64,000 nt of DNA from Lewinellaceae bacterium (GCA_020636225.1 JACJYI010000005.1:321001-385000); one strand, 5' to 3'. Positions 1 through 8,435 are shown, counted from the stretch's first letter. Numbers and translations are program-made. Notes: generated by a model from the letters alone, not told the origin.

Positions 1-1
1 C

Positions 2-208
2 GACCTGATCGCCCGACAACCGGGGTATCTGTTCGATCGCGAGTTTGTGGATGTGCAGACGGGCGACAAGGTCGTCCTGATCGGATGGTCATCCATGGAA
101 GATTTTCAGAAGGGGGCAGGATTCCTGCAAGGGCAACCTCAGATGGGCGATTTCTTTGGCATTCTGGATGTCAAGGCGTATCAGGCTCTTATGTTGTTCT
201 CGAAATAG
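2..208 (+). CDS. C-terminal part of a small ABM/dimeric alpha-beta barrel-like protein (partial)
   Basis: The reading frame is open from the window edge to a TAG at 206-208 and gives the last 68 residues of a protein. The visible part has PGYLFDREFVD, then GDKVVLIGWSSMEDFQKG, then an acidic/aromatic tail ending LMLFSK. A compact strand-helix pattern with a Gly-Trp-x-S-x-x-D/E-F segment is typical of antibiotic-biosynthesis-monooxygenase (ABM) type ferredoxin-like folds, but too little is present for a firm family call. A strong rho-independent terminator follows 25 bp after the stop, so this is the last gene of its transcript. Confidence 0.55.
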   Translation, partial: DLIARQPGYLFDREFVDVQTGDKVVLIGWSSMEDFQKGAGFLQGQPQMGDFFGILDVKAYQALMLFSK

Positions 209-232
209 TCAGACAACATTGATATATCGATG

Positions 233-264
233 AAAGAGCCCTCCTGTCAGGGGAGGGCTCTTTT
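233..264 (+). terminator. Rho-independent terminator
   Basis: AAAGAGCCCTCC (233-244) pairs perfectly with GGAGGGCTCTTT (252-263) around a 7-nt loop and is followed by a T run. It ends the transcript of the partial gene before it. The A-rich upstream arm could also serve the convergent gene at 319-1173. Confidence 0.9.
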
Positions 265-318
265 GTTGGACAGGGAGGATCCCTCCTATGCCGGATGCAA
301 CCCGGGAAGGGTATCTCC

Positions 319-1173
319 TCACTCCCGCCTCACCATCACCCGGGTCTCCCCGTCCTCCATTTCCTCCAGGTCTCCATTCGCCAGAATGGTATAGACCGGT
401 CCACCTTCTGGAAAAAGACGATAGACCAGGATCGCCGGGTCATCCTGAATGAGGGGTTGAGGATAATGGGAACCATCGGCATACAACCGGTGGAGCCAGG
501 CCTGGCCACTAGTATCGCGGAAGATGCGAATAGGATCCTCTTGAAAAGAGAGGGCAAGTGGTTTTCCATCAAGGGAGAGGGTGTCCTTCGTGGCCGCCGC
601 CCGCCAGGTTCCCACAACATCGAAGGGTTGGCGGAGGAAAGTTTCTTCTTCTTCCAGCAGGGAGAGCAGTTTGACGATATCGATGGTTCGGGCCAGGTTC
701 AACTCAAGATCGTGGAAGATCTCTCCCAACGGCCGTGTACGGTAGCCCTCATCCGGGAACCGACGAAGGTAGAGCGACCGGAGGTAGTAGTCGCGCAGAC
801 TGAATTCGGAGATCTCCCGCTGCCGGTATTGCTCCAGGACGATGGGAAAGGCCCACGCAGTCGCCCGGGGATATTTGCTGTGGATCCACACCAGCCATGC
901 GGCATTGGCCGGTCGGCCGATCAGGTTCTTGTCCGGCAACCCGAATCGGTTGACGTACATGGCGACTTTGACCAGGTTGATATTGTCGAGGCTATCCACC
1001 GTGAGATGGCCCCGGTAGGCCTGGTCGACCCTGTACAATTCTGCCCACCAGGCGCGATGGCTTTCGATGGACACCAGTCCGTCCAGTTGGCGTGCGATGG
1101 CGAAGGTGTCCGGTTGGGCGGAAGGGACAGCTGCCTGAATGAGGAAGATGAGGACGGTGAGGACACCATTCAT
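319..1173 (-). CDS. Exported protein of unknown function, 284 aa
   Basis: The protein starts with a signal peptide (MNGVLTVLIFLIQAAVPSAQ) and the mature part has no membrane segment. It is rich in Arg, Leu and acidic residues. A motif-like stretch SLRDYYLRSLYLRRFPDEGY near residues 145-165 suggests a helical region. The C-terminal third looks beta-rich and contains GTWRA and ending MVRRE. I do not recognise a family; a lipocalin-like C-terminal part is possible but unproven. It is convergent with the partial gene at the window edge and shares the terminator region between them. The gene body has the same GC-rich codon use as the core genes around it. Confidence 0.75.
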   Translation of the reverse strand: MNGVLTVLIFLIQAAVPSAQPDTFAIARQLDGLVSIESHRAWWAELYRVDQAYRGHLTVDSLDNINLVKVAMYVNRFGLPDKNLIGRPANAAWLVWIHSKYPRATAWAFPIVLEQYRQREISEFSLRDYYLRSLYLRRFPDEGYRTRPLGEIFHDLELNLARTIDIVKLLSLLEEEETFLRQPFDVVGTWRAAATKDTLSLDGKPLALSFQEDPIRIFRDTSGQAWLHRLYADGSHYPQPLIQDDPAILVYRLFPEGGPVYTILANGDLEEMEDGETRVMVRRE

Positions 1174-1716
1174 GTTGTCAAATGTAACAGCCCCAAAGCA
1201 ATCAGACAGAATTGCGAATAGGAATTGGTATTTCTTTCGATGAGCGTGACCGAAACCGGAACCAAGAAGTTCATACAGGATGAACAGTTAGCCATGATCC
1301 CAGAAGCCCCGGAGGACAACGTATTCGTGACCCTGGTGAAGGTTGTTCTGTATATAGCAACCTTCACCTGTTGGTGGCACAATCTGATAGGAAAAAGTGA
1401 GGATGGGCTGAATCACCGGACATTGACCCATGACCTGGCTGAGAAAGAACTTGAAGGGGAATCGAAGTGGACAAATGAAGTGTAACGGTTTTATCCTCAA
1501 ACCCAGCGGGCTGGAGAATAGGATTCGTTGATCGATCTGCGGACCGGAAATCGACGAACCGGAAGTTTTGCCATGGATCCGAGACCGCTGCATTGTTCAG
1601 TTCGCAAATCGAGATGACGGACATGCCCCTCATCTATCCGATAACCCAATATACGGTCCATCCCGGAATGGCCGCCTTCAGGACATCCGGCAAGTGGTGG
1701 AACACTAGTTTCTTGT
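1174..1716. other. 543 bp without a supported gene
   Basis: Several short overlapping frames exist on both strands here, but none has a convincing start, codon pattern or recognisable product. The stretch separates two minus-strand genes and should hold the promoter of the exported protein at 319-1173. No tRNA, hairpin array or IS end was seen. Confidence 0.5.
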
Positions 1717-3018
1717 TCAGGACCAGATGTCGTACAATCCCCAATAGGCAAAAGCGGTCATGAGGAACATGTAGATCAGGCCATGTGAGCCGTAGAGGAC
1801 CCTTGTCCAGGACCTGGAGTTGTTCGAACGAATATCTTTCAGGATGACCGGTATCAAGACGATCATGATGACCAGGAGCAGAAAGGGGGTATAGGAGGCG
1901 GCACTGATGAGGGGTGAACCGGAATGGGTGTATGGCGCATCAAAATAGTAAATAGACAGGTTGGTGGCCAGGACAACGAGATAACCCGTCAGGATGACAT
2001 TCATGGTCAGGAGCAGCAGGACGGTTCGAAGGGAGAATTCCACCTTGATACCTCTGATATAAGAAATGACCAGGAGGAGGGAGAGCAGCATGAGCATGCC
2101 GCCCAGGGCCACCAGGCCCACCCGGAGGATGGGTGTATTGAGGGGCGTTTTGTAGCTGGACAACCGGGCAAATTCCGGGTTGGGGGCGAACAGGTCGGGT
2201 ATGGCCATCGAATGGTCCCCCTTGGCCAGCTCCTTTGCCAGATGGAACTGCACGGTGGTATCATAGTCGTGGTAGAAATAGAGATTCACCGATCCATCCC
2301 GGGTGTTCCAGATGGAGGTGAGGAGGGTGCCATCCCCATTTCGTTTCCGGCAGACATGCATGGTGTCGGACAGGGCTGTGCAGTAGTCCAGGGAGGCCTC
2401 GGGGGCATGGCGTTGGAGGTAGTCGTCTCCATTTCGGTAGCGTTCCAGTTGGCGGGCACGTCCCGGGTCGGTGATCGACGGGCAGAAGTTGGACAGGACA
2501 TAGGTGGGGTCCCGGCCTTCGATCAGGGCGTAAGGTTCGACGATCAGGTAGTGTCCGGATGGATCGATATAGATGAAGACATCTTCGAGAAAGATGCTGT
2601 GGTCATATGCCTCGATGTATGCCCTGACCTCGGTGACAGTAGCACATTGGTGCAGGATATCGGACAGGTAGTCCACTTCATCGGTGATGGGCAGTCGATG
2701 AGAGAAGGGGTTCTGCTGCCGGGGATGCCATGCGGCCAGGCGGGAGAACGTGAGGCCCCGCTCATTCATTCCCGACTGGGGCGCAGTGCGATCAGGGGCC
2801 ACCTGCCGGGAACCCGTAAAACAAGCCCCATAGGCACCTGACTGTCCGGCGGTTTCAAACCAGATGCGCGAGGTGGTGCGCCAGGCATCTTCATTGCATC
2901 CCACCATGGTGGTGCCATCCACGGTCAATTTGTACATGCTGCACGCCCGGGTGGGGTCCACAGGGACAAGCAGGAGCAGAGCGGTCAGGATGACTGAGAA
3001 GAGGCGAAGCATGATCAT
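1717..3018 (-). CDS. Secreted Ntn-type linear amide C-N hydrolase with C-terminal four-helix membrane domain, 433 aa
   Basis: A signal peptide of about 25 residues ends at ...PTRA, placing Cys26 at the mature N terminus in the context CSMYKLTVDGTTMVGCNEDAW. This is the layout of the choloylglycine hydrolase / acyl-CoA:6-APA acyltransferase branch of Ntn hydrolases, where the N-terminal Cys is the nucleophile and a conserved Asn-Glu-Asp follows about 15 residues later. Residues about 27-290 are the hydrolase part, with MNERGLTFSRLAAWHPRQ as a further family-like segment. Residues about 300-433 hold four hydrophobic helices, so the catalytic domain is probably tethered outside the inner membrane. 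The substrate is unknown: a bile-acid-like or N-acyl amide is possible, a peptide also. The fusion to a multi-helix tail is not the usual form. Confidence 0.75.
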   Translation of the reverse strand: MIMLRLFSVILTALLLLVPVDPTRACSMYKLTVDGTTMVGCNEDAWRTTSRIWFETAGQSGAYGACFTGSRQVAPDRTAPQSGMNERGLTFSRLAAWHPRQQNPFSHRLPITDEVDYLSDILHQCATVTEVRAYIEAYDHSIFLEDVFIYIDPSGHYLIVEPYALIEGRDPTYVLSNFCPSITDPGRARQLERYRNGDDYLQRHAPEASLDYCTALSDTMHVCRKRNGDGTLLTSIWNTRDGSVNLYFYHDYDTTVQFHLAKELAKGDHSMAIPDLFAPNPEFARLSSYKTPLNTPILRVGLVALGGMLMLLSLLLVISYIRGIKVEFSLRTVLLLLTMNVILTGYLVVLATNLSIYYFDAPYTHSGSPLISAASYTPFLLLVIMIVLIPVILKDIRSNNSRSWTRVLYGSHGLIYMFLMTAFAYWGLYDIWS

Positions 3019-3219
3019 GGGTACGGAACGTTTCCTTTCTTGCCGGAATTGTCTGAAGGTGTCACCCCGGCGTGATGGGTTTTCCTCGTCATGTTGATCG
3101 GCCTGGACTGGACGTGCACACCTGTCGACAATCCGGGCGAAGATCTGGTGACCAGTTCTGCAGAATTCCCGCTCAATGTTCTTGTGAAAGGAACGAAGAT
3201 GGTGGTTGAGGCTCCCAGG

Positions 3220-4305
3220 TCACGCTTCCTCCAGCACAAAATCCGGCCATCGACGCATATACTCGACAAACTTCGCACTCAGACCTTCTCCGAACAGGTA
3301 TTGTTCAGAGACGGGTGTTGCCACAGGTTCGAAATTCGGGTCCTCCATCACCCTGAGGGGGAAATCGTGATGCAAAATGCCCGATCGGCCAATGGAGACC
3401 ACGTCCACTCCGGCATCGAGGATATGTTGGACATCCTGTCCGGAGCGGATCTTGCCTGCCACGGTGAGGACCACCTTCTTCCGATCCAATGCCGTAAAAT
3501 GCTCCAGAAGGGAGCGATCCTGGTATCTGGGGCCGTCGGGTTGCTTGAAGCAATCCCACAGGGAGATGTCAAGCAGGTCGATGGAGTGGTCATCGATCAA
3601 CTGCTGGCTGACTGTTCGGATCTCCCGGATGTCCATGCCGAACTTTTCGGGTGACAGCCGGACACCCAGCAGGAACTTGGGTCCACAGGTCGCCCGGATG
3701 CCGTCCACGATCTCGAACAGGAGCCGGGACCGGTTCGCCAGTGAGCCCCCGTATTCATCCATGCGGTGGTTGATCTCCGGACTGAGGAATTGGGTGAGGA
3801 TATATCCATGCGCCCCGTGTACTTCGACGCCGTGATAGCCGCAAGCCCTGGCGCGATTGGCCGCGGCGATGAAATCGTCGCGCAGCTGCCAGACCTCTTC
3901 CAGGGTCAGGCCACGGGCATCGGGTTGTTCGTGGTCAGAAGGACAGACCGGTTGTTGGTGGATGATGTCTGCCGGACTGCGCATGCCCGCATGATGCAGC
4001 TGGATCACGGCCCGGCTGCCCAATTCCCTGATCCGGGTGGTGATGCGGTGATGCCCTTCGTTCAGCGCATCGCTGAAGATGCCCAGTTGGCCGGGGAATC
4101 CCTTGCCTACCTCCTGGACATGCGAAGCACATGTTATCACCAGGCCAAATCCGCCTTCTGCCCGCATGGTCAGCCAGTGCAGTTCCTCGTCCGAGAGCAT
4201 GCCATTCTCATGGCTTTGCCGGTTGGTCATGGGGGCCAGCATGAACCGGTTGTGCATGGTCAGGCCGCAGGGGAACTGGATGGGTGAGTCGGGGTGTGGG
4301 TGCAT
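3220..4305 (-). CDS. NADH:flavin oxidoreductase, Old Yellow Enzyme family, 361 aa
   Basis: This is an FMN-dependent TIM-barrel ene-reductase. Family landmarks in order are NRFMLAPMTN near residue 20 (FMN-binding first strand), IQLHHAGMRS near 100, the signature EVHGAHGYILTQFLSP near 165-180 followed by NHRMDEYGGSLANRSR, VRLSPE near 220, and AGKIRSG...DVVSIGRSGI near 290-315 (phosphate-binding end of the barrel). The length fits the short, single-domain members that lack the Fe-S and NAD domains of 2,4-dienoyl-CoA reductase. The physiological substrate cannot be read from the sequence; reduction of activated C=C bonds with NAD(P)H is expected. It stands alone, with a 200-bp spacer before the hydrolase gene. 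Confidence 0.93.
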   Translation of the reverse strand: MHPHPDSPIQFPCGLTMHNRFMLAPMTNRQSHENGMLSDEELHWLTMRAEGGFGLVITCASHVQEVGKGFPGQLGIFSDALNEGHHRITTRIRELGSRAVIQLHHAGMRSPADIIHQQPVCPSDHEQPDARGLTLEEVWQLRDDFIAAANRARACGYHGVEVHGAHGYILTQFLSPEINHRMDEYGGSLANRSRLLFEIVDGIRATCGPKFLLGVRLSPEKFGMDIREIRTVSQQLIDDHSIDLLDISLWDCFKQPDGPRYQDRSLLEHFTALDRKKVVLTVAGKIRSGQDVQHILDAGVDVVSIGRSGILHHDFPLRVMEDPNFEPVATPVSEQYLFGEGLSAKFVEYMRRWPDFVLEEA

Positions 4306-4383
4306 GGGGGGAGGTTTTTAGACGTCAGACAACAGTTTCGCAATGGCTAGTACAACTTTCAATAAATTCCTAAGGAGCCGAAA

Positions 4384-4482
4384 ATGTTATCAGATGTATT
4401 ATTGTCTGGCGGAGCCTCAATGTCCGTAGTGGCTTTTGGTTTTGTAGGCGTATCTTTTTTTATCCGTTCGCATACTTGGTAA
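4384..4482 (+). CDS. Possible 32-aa membrane peptide
   Basis: A short frame beginning ATG at 4384 and ending TAA at 4480-4482 is preceded by AAGGAG at 4371-4376, with a spacing of 7 nt. That is an unusually good Shine-Dalgarno site for this genome. The product would have one short hydrophobic stretch (SVVAFGFVGVSFF) and end IRSHTW. It runs convergently into the 3' end of the gene at 4460-4765, overlapping it by 23 bp. It may be a real small protein or a chance frame; no family is known to me. Confidence 0.3.
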   Translation: MLSDVLLSGGASMSVVAFGFVGVSFFIRSHTW

Positions 4483-4765
4483 TAAATTCATATACTTTTA
4501 CTGTGATGATTTCTGGGTCGGAGGACTCAAATATTTCTTTGGGATTATCCCAGTCCTTGTCGTAGATGATGTAAATTTTAATTCTGTCTTCATAGAATCC
4601 GACGTCTAATATAGGCCCATCCACGTATACGTGCCTAAGTTGCAAAATGTCTTCGGTAGGAAAGGCATCCTTCAACCAATTTACATTTTTTAAAAAATCA
4701 TTTTGGTCATAATTAACATGCCATTTATTTATATCGTTTGGAATTTTGTCGTTGAGAACCATCAT
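4460..4765 (-). CDS. Hypothetical protein, 101 aa, AT-rich gene
   Basis: A small acidic soluble protein beginning MMVLNDKIPNDIN and ending EFITKYANG. It has alternating aromatic and charged residues (DWDNPKEIFESSDPEII) and no signal or membrane segment. The base composition is clearly more AT-rich than the flavin oxidoreductase gene before it. This fits the accessory nature of the 4.3-16 kb region and may mean recent transfer. It lies just downstream of the Fic gene on the same strand, with about 100 bp between them. A partner role (immunity or antitoxin) for the Fic protein cannot be excluded, but nothing in the sequence shows it. Confidence 0.6.
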   Translation of the reverse strand: MMVLNDKIPNDINKWHVNYDQNDFLKNVNWLKDAFPTEDILQLRHVYVDGPILDVGFYEDRIKIYIIYDKDWDNPKEIFESSDPEIITVKVYEFITKYANG

Positions 4766-4866
4766 TTATTTATTCAAATGCTTGTTAATGGTTTGTGTAT
4801 GGCAAGTATGGCAATAGGAAGCATAGGTTAAAAGAATTTCCCAATGAATGATCGCCTGTGATTCGG

Positions 4867-5904
4867 CTAGGATATGGAATAATTAGTGCCTGGTCCGGAA
4901 CCGAATCTGGAGATAAGATTTTTGTCGGTCAATTCGGTCAGGATTCGTTTGACAGTGGGGCTTGGAATATCCAGCTTTTGGGCGATCTCTCCTGATCGAC
5001 AGCCTGGATGGTCTGAAATATAGACCAGAATTGATTTTTCCTTCGGTGACAGGTGTTGATTGACCCCTTCGCCTTCCAGTTTGGCTTGCAGTTTACTTTG
5101 AATATTGGACAATGCATCCAGATAAAATGTCGTCCAGTCATCGATCACCTCATTCGGTCGTTGTGCCTGGCAACTCCTCAGTATCCTGTAGTACTCTGAT
5201 TTTCTGTGTTCTATCTCATGTTCGAAACTCACATATTGGATCCATTTGTATCCATGTTTGAGTAGCAATAAGGAAGATAACAATCGACTTAAACGCCCAT
5301 TGCCGTCCTGGAATGGGTGGATGCTCACAAATTCATAACAAAAAATGCAGCATTTGACCAGGGCATGCGTTTTATCATCCGCATGATACCATTGGATCAA
5401 TGACCGCATGGCATCCTCAGTTTCCATTCCTGGGGGAGTGGTTTGGAAGACGATTTGCTTGCTCCCGTCTGGCATGGTGGCCTCCACATTGTTGCTGAGT
5501 TGCTTGTAGTTGCCCTTGTGCCAGGCATCCTTTTCACTATGCCGGAGAAGTTGATTGTGGAGGTGTTTGATCGAGTTTTCAGTGATCGGAATCGTTTCGA
5601 AGGATTCCAAAATGGTATCCAGGACTTCATAGTAGCCAGCCACCTCCTGAGAATCTCTGTCCACCAGCTTTTCGATCTTCAAGTTTCTCAGTAGGACGTC
5701 TACTTCCTGATCACTCATTTTCGAACCCTCTATCCGGGTTGATGCCCCTACGCTGAGTACGGTGGCAACGGACTTTAACTGTTTCAGGCTTCTCCCTTCT
5801 CTTTTCTCGATCATCGTCCATTCAGCATCAAATCGGTCGATCTTGCTCAGTAGAGCGATCAGCCTCCAGTTCATGCTCAGCCGTAACGTATGTACTGTTT
5901 CCAT
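4867..5904 (-). CDS. Fic-domain protein with C-terminal winged helix, 345 aa
   Basis: Fic proteins transfer AMP or another phosphate-containing group from a nucleotide to a target hydroxyl. The core motif HPFQDGNGRLSR is complete (catalytic His, Gly-Asn-Gly anion loop, Arg). An N-terminal segment SVGASTRIEGSKMS resembles the inhibitory [S/T]xxxE[G/N] helix of self-inhibited Fic proteins. The last about 70 residues (LSPKEKSILVYISDHPGC...SPTVKRILTELTDKNLI) are a MarR/ArsR-like winged helix, so the protein may bind DNA. I chose ATG at 5904 because the longer open frame upstream runs through tandem repeats and a decayed radA piece. GAGGAG sits directly before this start. The 41-bp tandem repeats just upstream are good candidate operators for autoregulation. 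Confidence 0.88.
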   Translation of the reverse strand: METVHTLRLSMNWRLIALLSKIDRFDAEWTMIEKREGRSLKQLKSVATVLSVGASTRIEGSKMSDQEVDVLLRNLKIEKLVDRDSQEVAGYYEVLDTILESFETIPITENSIKHLHNQLLRHSEKDAWHKGNYKQLSNNVEATMPDGSKQIVFQTTPPGMETEDAMRSLIQWYHADDKTHALVKCCIFCYEFVSIHPFQDGNGRLSRLLSSLLLLKHGYKWIQYVSFEHEIEHRKSEYYRILRSCQAQRPNEVIDDWTTFYLDALSNIQSKLQAKLEGEGVNQHLSPKEKSILVYISDHPGCRSGEIAQKLDIPSPTVKRILTELTDKNLISRFGSGPGTNYSIS

Positions 5905-5934
5905 CTCCTCAAAGGTAACATATTCTAACGCAAA

Positions 5935-6020
5935 TTGATACGATATGATTCGAAATGGTACGAATGTGATACGATTAAGTTGATACGATATGATTCGAAT
6001 GGATACGCTAGTGATACGAT
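5935..6020. repeat. Two 41-bp direct repeats upstream of the Fic gene (candidate operator)
   Basis: Copy 1 is 5935-5975 and copy 2 is 5980-6020, separated by 4 bp. Hand alignment gives 35 of 41 identical positions. Each copy starts TTGATACGATATGATTCGAA and ends GTGATACGAT, with GATACGA/TACGA sub-motifs spaced roughly one or two helical turns apart. The array begins 31 bp upstream of the Fic start codon, so it should overlap that gene's promoter. Regulation by the Fic protein's own winged helix is inferred from position. Confidence 0.75.
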
Positions 6021-6228
6021 GCCAAACAGTCGAAGAAGCGTGTATCCTGGGCTTTCCGGTCGGATACGACCTGAAGTTACCGGGGATCCTACCCGAATAA
6101 CTCCCTTGCCAGCTCATCCACGCGAGAGACGGGCCCCAGTTCGATTTGTAGGTTCCTGATGGACAGCTTCTTCATGTTGTCCTTGGGTAGGGAAAAATGT
6201 TTGAATCCCGGGCGATCAGCCTACTGTA

Positions 6229-7789
6229 GTCGTCCCTGAAAAACCCCTGCATCACTTGCTTCATTCATAATCCAAGGAGTGAAGCAGTTGACTTTTACTT
6301 CTCATTTGATTCCAATTGGCCAGAAGGAAGCCGAATGCAGCCATCTCAAAGGACAGAGAAGCCCACATATCCCGCAAAAATGCCCAAAAAGATGACCTGA
6401 TTTGATTCAGGCGCATCTTGAGGTTGAATGCCGCTCCGGCAAGTAAACAATTTACTGCATCTCCTCTTTCTCCGGCCAGGAAGTTTCGTCTCATTCGATG
6501 ATCTTCCTTCAGGTGGCCAATAATTGGTTCTATCCCTGCTCGATTTCTAAAGCGTTTTCTTTGTTTTTGCTTGTCGTAACTCGATTGACTTTTATTTCCT
6601 GATGTCGGGATCAATATTTTGGTTTGGCCAATTTCTTTTCGTCCGCGATATCCTCGGTCTGCGACTACTGTTTTTGGTCGATCACCTCCTGCATCTCGAC
6701 GGATGCGTTCAATTTGGTCCAGACTTGTCTCCAGTGTATCTCCATCATAAGGGTTGCCCGTGAAGCTTTTCATCCCGACAATAACTCCACTTTTTGCATT
6801 TCTGGCCACCGAAACCTTGCATCCAAATTCATATTTCTTATGCGGCTTCCCTTTCGCTATACACCACACAGCAGGTTCATGCAGGCTGTATCTTTTGTTT
6901 TTGGATGACTTTTTTTGCGCCAACACTGATTCAAACAGATTCAAACTCTGACCGTAGTATGCCAGGGCCTCTGAATCCAGCTTTCTTAGTAATTCTCGTA
7001 CCAACCTTCCGGCTATTGTCTTGAGTTTCCGACTTGCTTTCCTCGCCGCCTTCTGTCGACGGGGATGAGTGCCATTGTGCAGTTTCATCCGTAGCCCCTT
7101 TACCACAAAACGGTACGACTGTCGCAAATCAACTCGCTCCGCTTTAGCGTAAGACCAACAGTATTTGATGATCTTAAACGCCAACTTACTGTCTGTTGGA
7201 AACGTTATATTCTTTTCCTGAACCGTTGTGTCAACTTGAACTTCTTCCTCTAACTCACTACCAAAATGCAACCTCACTGTCAGGCTTAATACCTTTTCCA
7301 TTCCAGTCTCACCAACCCGCTTTCGGAAATACACAAAATCTGTTGGATCAAATGGTGGCCTATGTTGAAAATATTGTTCCCCGGTAAAATATTGCCAATA
7401 GGGATTTTCTACCCACCTCGCCAATACGGATTCGTCACTTTGATTATGAAGCTGCTTCAGCAACAGCATACCAACCATCGTACGAATGGGAATGCTCGGT
7501 CTGCCTTCTTCAGAATATGAATCCTTCAATTCATTTTCAATCCAATTCCAATCTACCTCTTTGGCTAAGATGATTAGCTCATGGCTCATGTTCACCATCT
7601 GGTCTAAGCGCATCCGGAAGAGGTCATGTTGATCCTGTGGTAGAAATTTTCCCAACATTTTTTGCAAGGTTTTTTACTCAATTCTTGCTTTCCTTGCGAA
7701 AAATAAGGCCTACAATCCAAATGTTCTGACCTGCTTTGACCTTATTGTCAAGTTATTAGCATGTTGTGAATAACTTTTTCAGCGGCGAC
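6229..7789 (-). mobile_element. IS5-type insertion sequence with matching ends and target duplication
   Basis: The left end reads GTCGTCCCTGAAAAA and the complement of the right end reads GTCGCCGCTGAAAAA, giving an imperfect terminal inverted repeat. TACTGTA flanks both sides (6222-6228 and 7790-7796) as a 7-bp target duplication; an 8-bp reading (CTACTGTA) is also possible if the last base of the right end is shared. Removing the element plus one duplicate restores continuous similarity to radA, which confirms the boundaries. One transposase gene fills it. Confidence 0.9.
6261..7667 (-). CDS. IS5-family transposase, DDE type, 468 aa
   Basis: The N-terminal part contains GRPSIPIRTMVGMLLLKQL and the segment ENPYWQYFTGEQYFQ followed by PFDPTDFVYFRKR, typical of the IS5 N-terminal domain. 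The catalytic core has QVDTTVQEKNI (first Asp), VVADRGYRG (second Asp) and RNRAGIEPIIGHLKEDHRM (Glu region with the family's R-G-IEP-I-HLK pattern). It appears full length and intact, so the element could still be active. A basic stretch between the N-terminal domain and the second Asp (about residues 200-225) is the usual insertion. The gene uses AT-richer codons than the chromosomal core. Confidence 0.93.
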   Translation of the reverse strand: MQKMLGKFLPQDQHDLFRMRLDQMVNMSHELIILAKEVDWNWIENELKDSYSEEGRPSIPIRTMVGMLLLKQLHNQSDESVLARWVENPYWQYFTGEQYFQHRPPFDPTDFVYFRKRVGETGMEKVLSLTVRLHFGSELEEEVQVDTTVQEKNITFPTDSKLAFKIIKYCWSYAKAERVDLRQSYRFVVKGLRMKLHNGTHPRRQKAARKASRKLKTIAGRLVRELLRKLDSEALAYYGQSLNLFESVLAQKKSSKNKRYSLHEPAVWCIAKGKPHKKYEFGCKVSVARNAKSGVIVGMKSFTGNPYDGDTLETSLDQIERIRRDAGGDRPKTVVADRGYRGRKEIGQTKILIPTSGNKSQSSYDKQKQRKRFRNRAGIEPIIGHLKEDHRMRRNFLAGERGDAVNCLLAGAAFNLKMRLNQIRSSFWAFLRDMWASLSFEMAAFGFLLANWNQMRSKSQLLHSLDYE

Positions 7790-8051
7790 TACTGTACGTG
7801 CAGGTCGATGCGACTGGCGTCCCGTACCTCGCCGCTCAGGCAGACTTTACCTGCGACACATTCCGTCGGTTGGATGGGGATGTCAACCAGGATGGACAGC
7901 AAGGCTACCAGCTCAGCCAGGTTGAAACGATCTATGGGAGAATATTACACAAAAACGTTTCAGTGTGTGGAGGAGGAGGGGACCTTTTTTAGGTTTCTAT
8001 ATTTACTGGAGCAAACCACTTACTGAGCAACCTGCTCCATTGTCAGTTATT

Positions 8052-8435
8052 TCATTTCTTCACAAATCCCATCATTGGTCCATCCAATTCCGGATGATGA
8101 GACACTGTCAAATTATCGTTTTTAAGAATGTAATCATATTCAACTCCTTTTATGGTCATTGTTTCGTCTGAAACATCAATATGATATGAACCAGTTGGTA
8201 GTATGAAGGGATATTTCAGTTCAACATTATTGACAATGGTCAGCAAATTTGCTGGGATGTCAAATGTCCAAGTAATATCATTCTCATTCAGTTCTGGCAA
8301 ACTGGGCAAGAAAGCTCCATAGCCGACCATTTGCCATTTCCCATGTAATTTATTGGGAATTTCATCGAGGTCGTTACTTTTATTGCAGGAGAGTAAAATT
8401 CCTGTAGCAGTGATGAGAAAAAGCAATTTATTCAT
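8052..8435 (-). CDS. Small lipoprotein, lipocalin-like, 127 aa
   Basis: A lipoprotein signal peptide ends in a lipobox (GILLSC, Cys at about residue 16) followed by Asn-Lys-Ser, so the mature protein should be lipid-anchored. The next part, LHGKWQMVGYG near residues 30-40, is the G-x-W start strand seen in lipocalin-like Bacteroidota lipoproteins. The rest is a run of alternating strands, consistent with a small beta barrel. Ligand and role are unknown. The gene is AT-rich and sits between the two radA relics, so it is probably cargo of an integrated element. Confidence 0.75.
   Translation of the reverse strand: MNKLLFLITATGILLSCNKSNDLDEIPNKLHGKWQMVGYGAFLPSLPELNENDITWTFDIPANLLTIVNNVELKYPFILPTGSYHIDVSDETMTIKGVEYDYILKNDNLTVSHHPELDGPMMGFVKK

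Larger units (their letters stand above)
6089..7924 (-). pseudogene. Decayed 3' end of radA, copy A, split by an IS element
   Basis: The segments 6089-6228 and 7797-7924 together match the last about 270 bp of intact radA (16207 onward) in the same orientation, including the CTA complement of the stop codon. Shared pieces include CCAGTTCGAT, CTTCATGTTGT, TTGAATCCC, CAGGTCGATGCGACTG and ATTCCGTCGG. Substitutions and small indels are frequent, so the copy is old. The break between the two segments coincides exactly with the IS element at 6229-7789. There is no start codon and no upstream radA sequence: only the gene's tail is present. Confidence 0.85.

Noticed and set aside
295..1221. 308-aa plus-strand frame opposite the exported protein at 319-1173
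   Set aside because: The minus-strand frame has a proper signal peptide and a sensible composition; the plus frame covers the same bases and crosses the promoter region of the minus-strand gene.
5905..6117. N-terminal extension of the Fic protein to 6117
   Set aside because: The extension would cross tandem DNA repeats and a radA relic and gives a Tyr/Ile/Ser repeat peptide; the family start fits ATG 5904.
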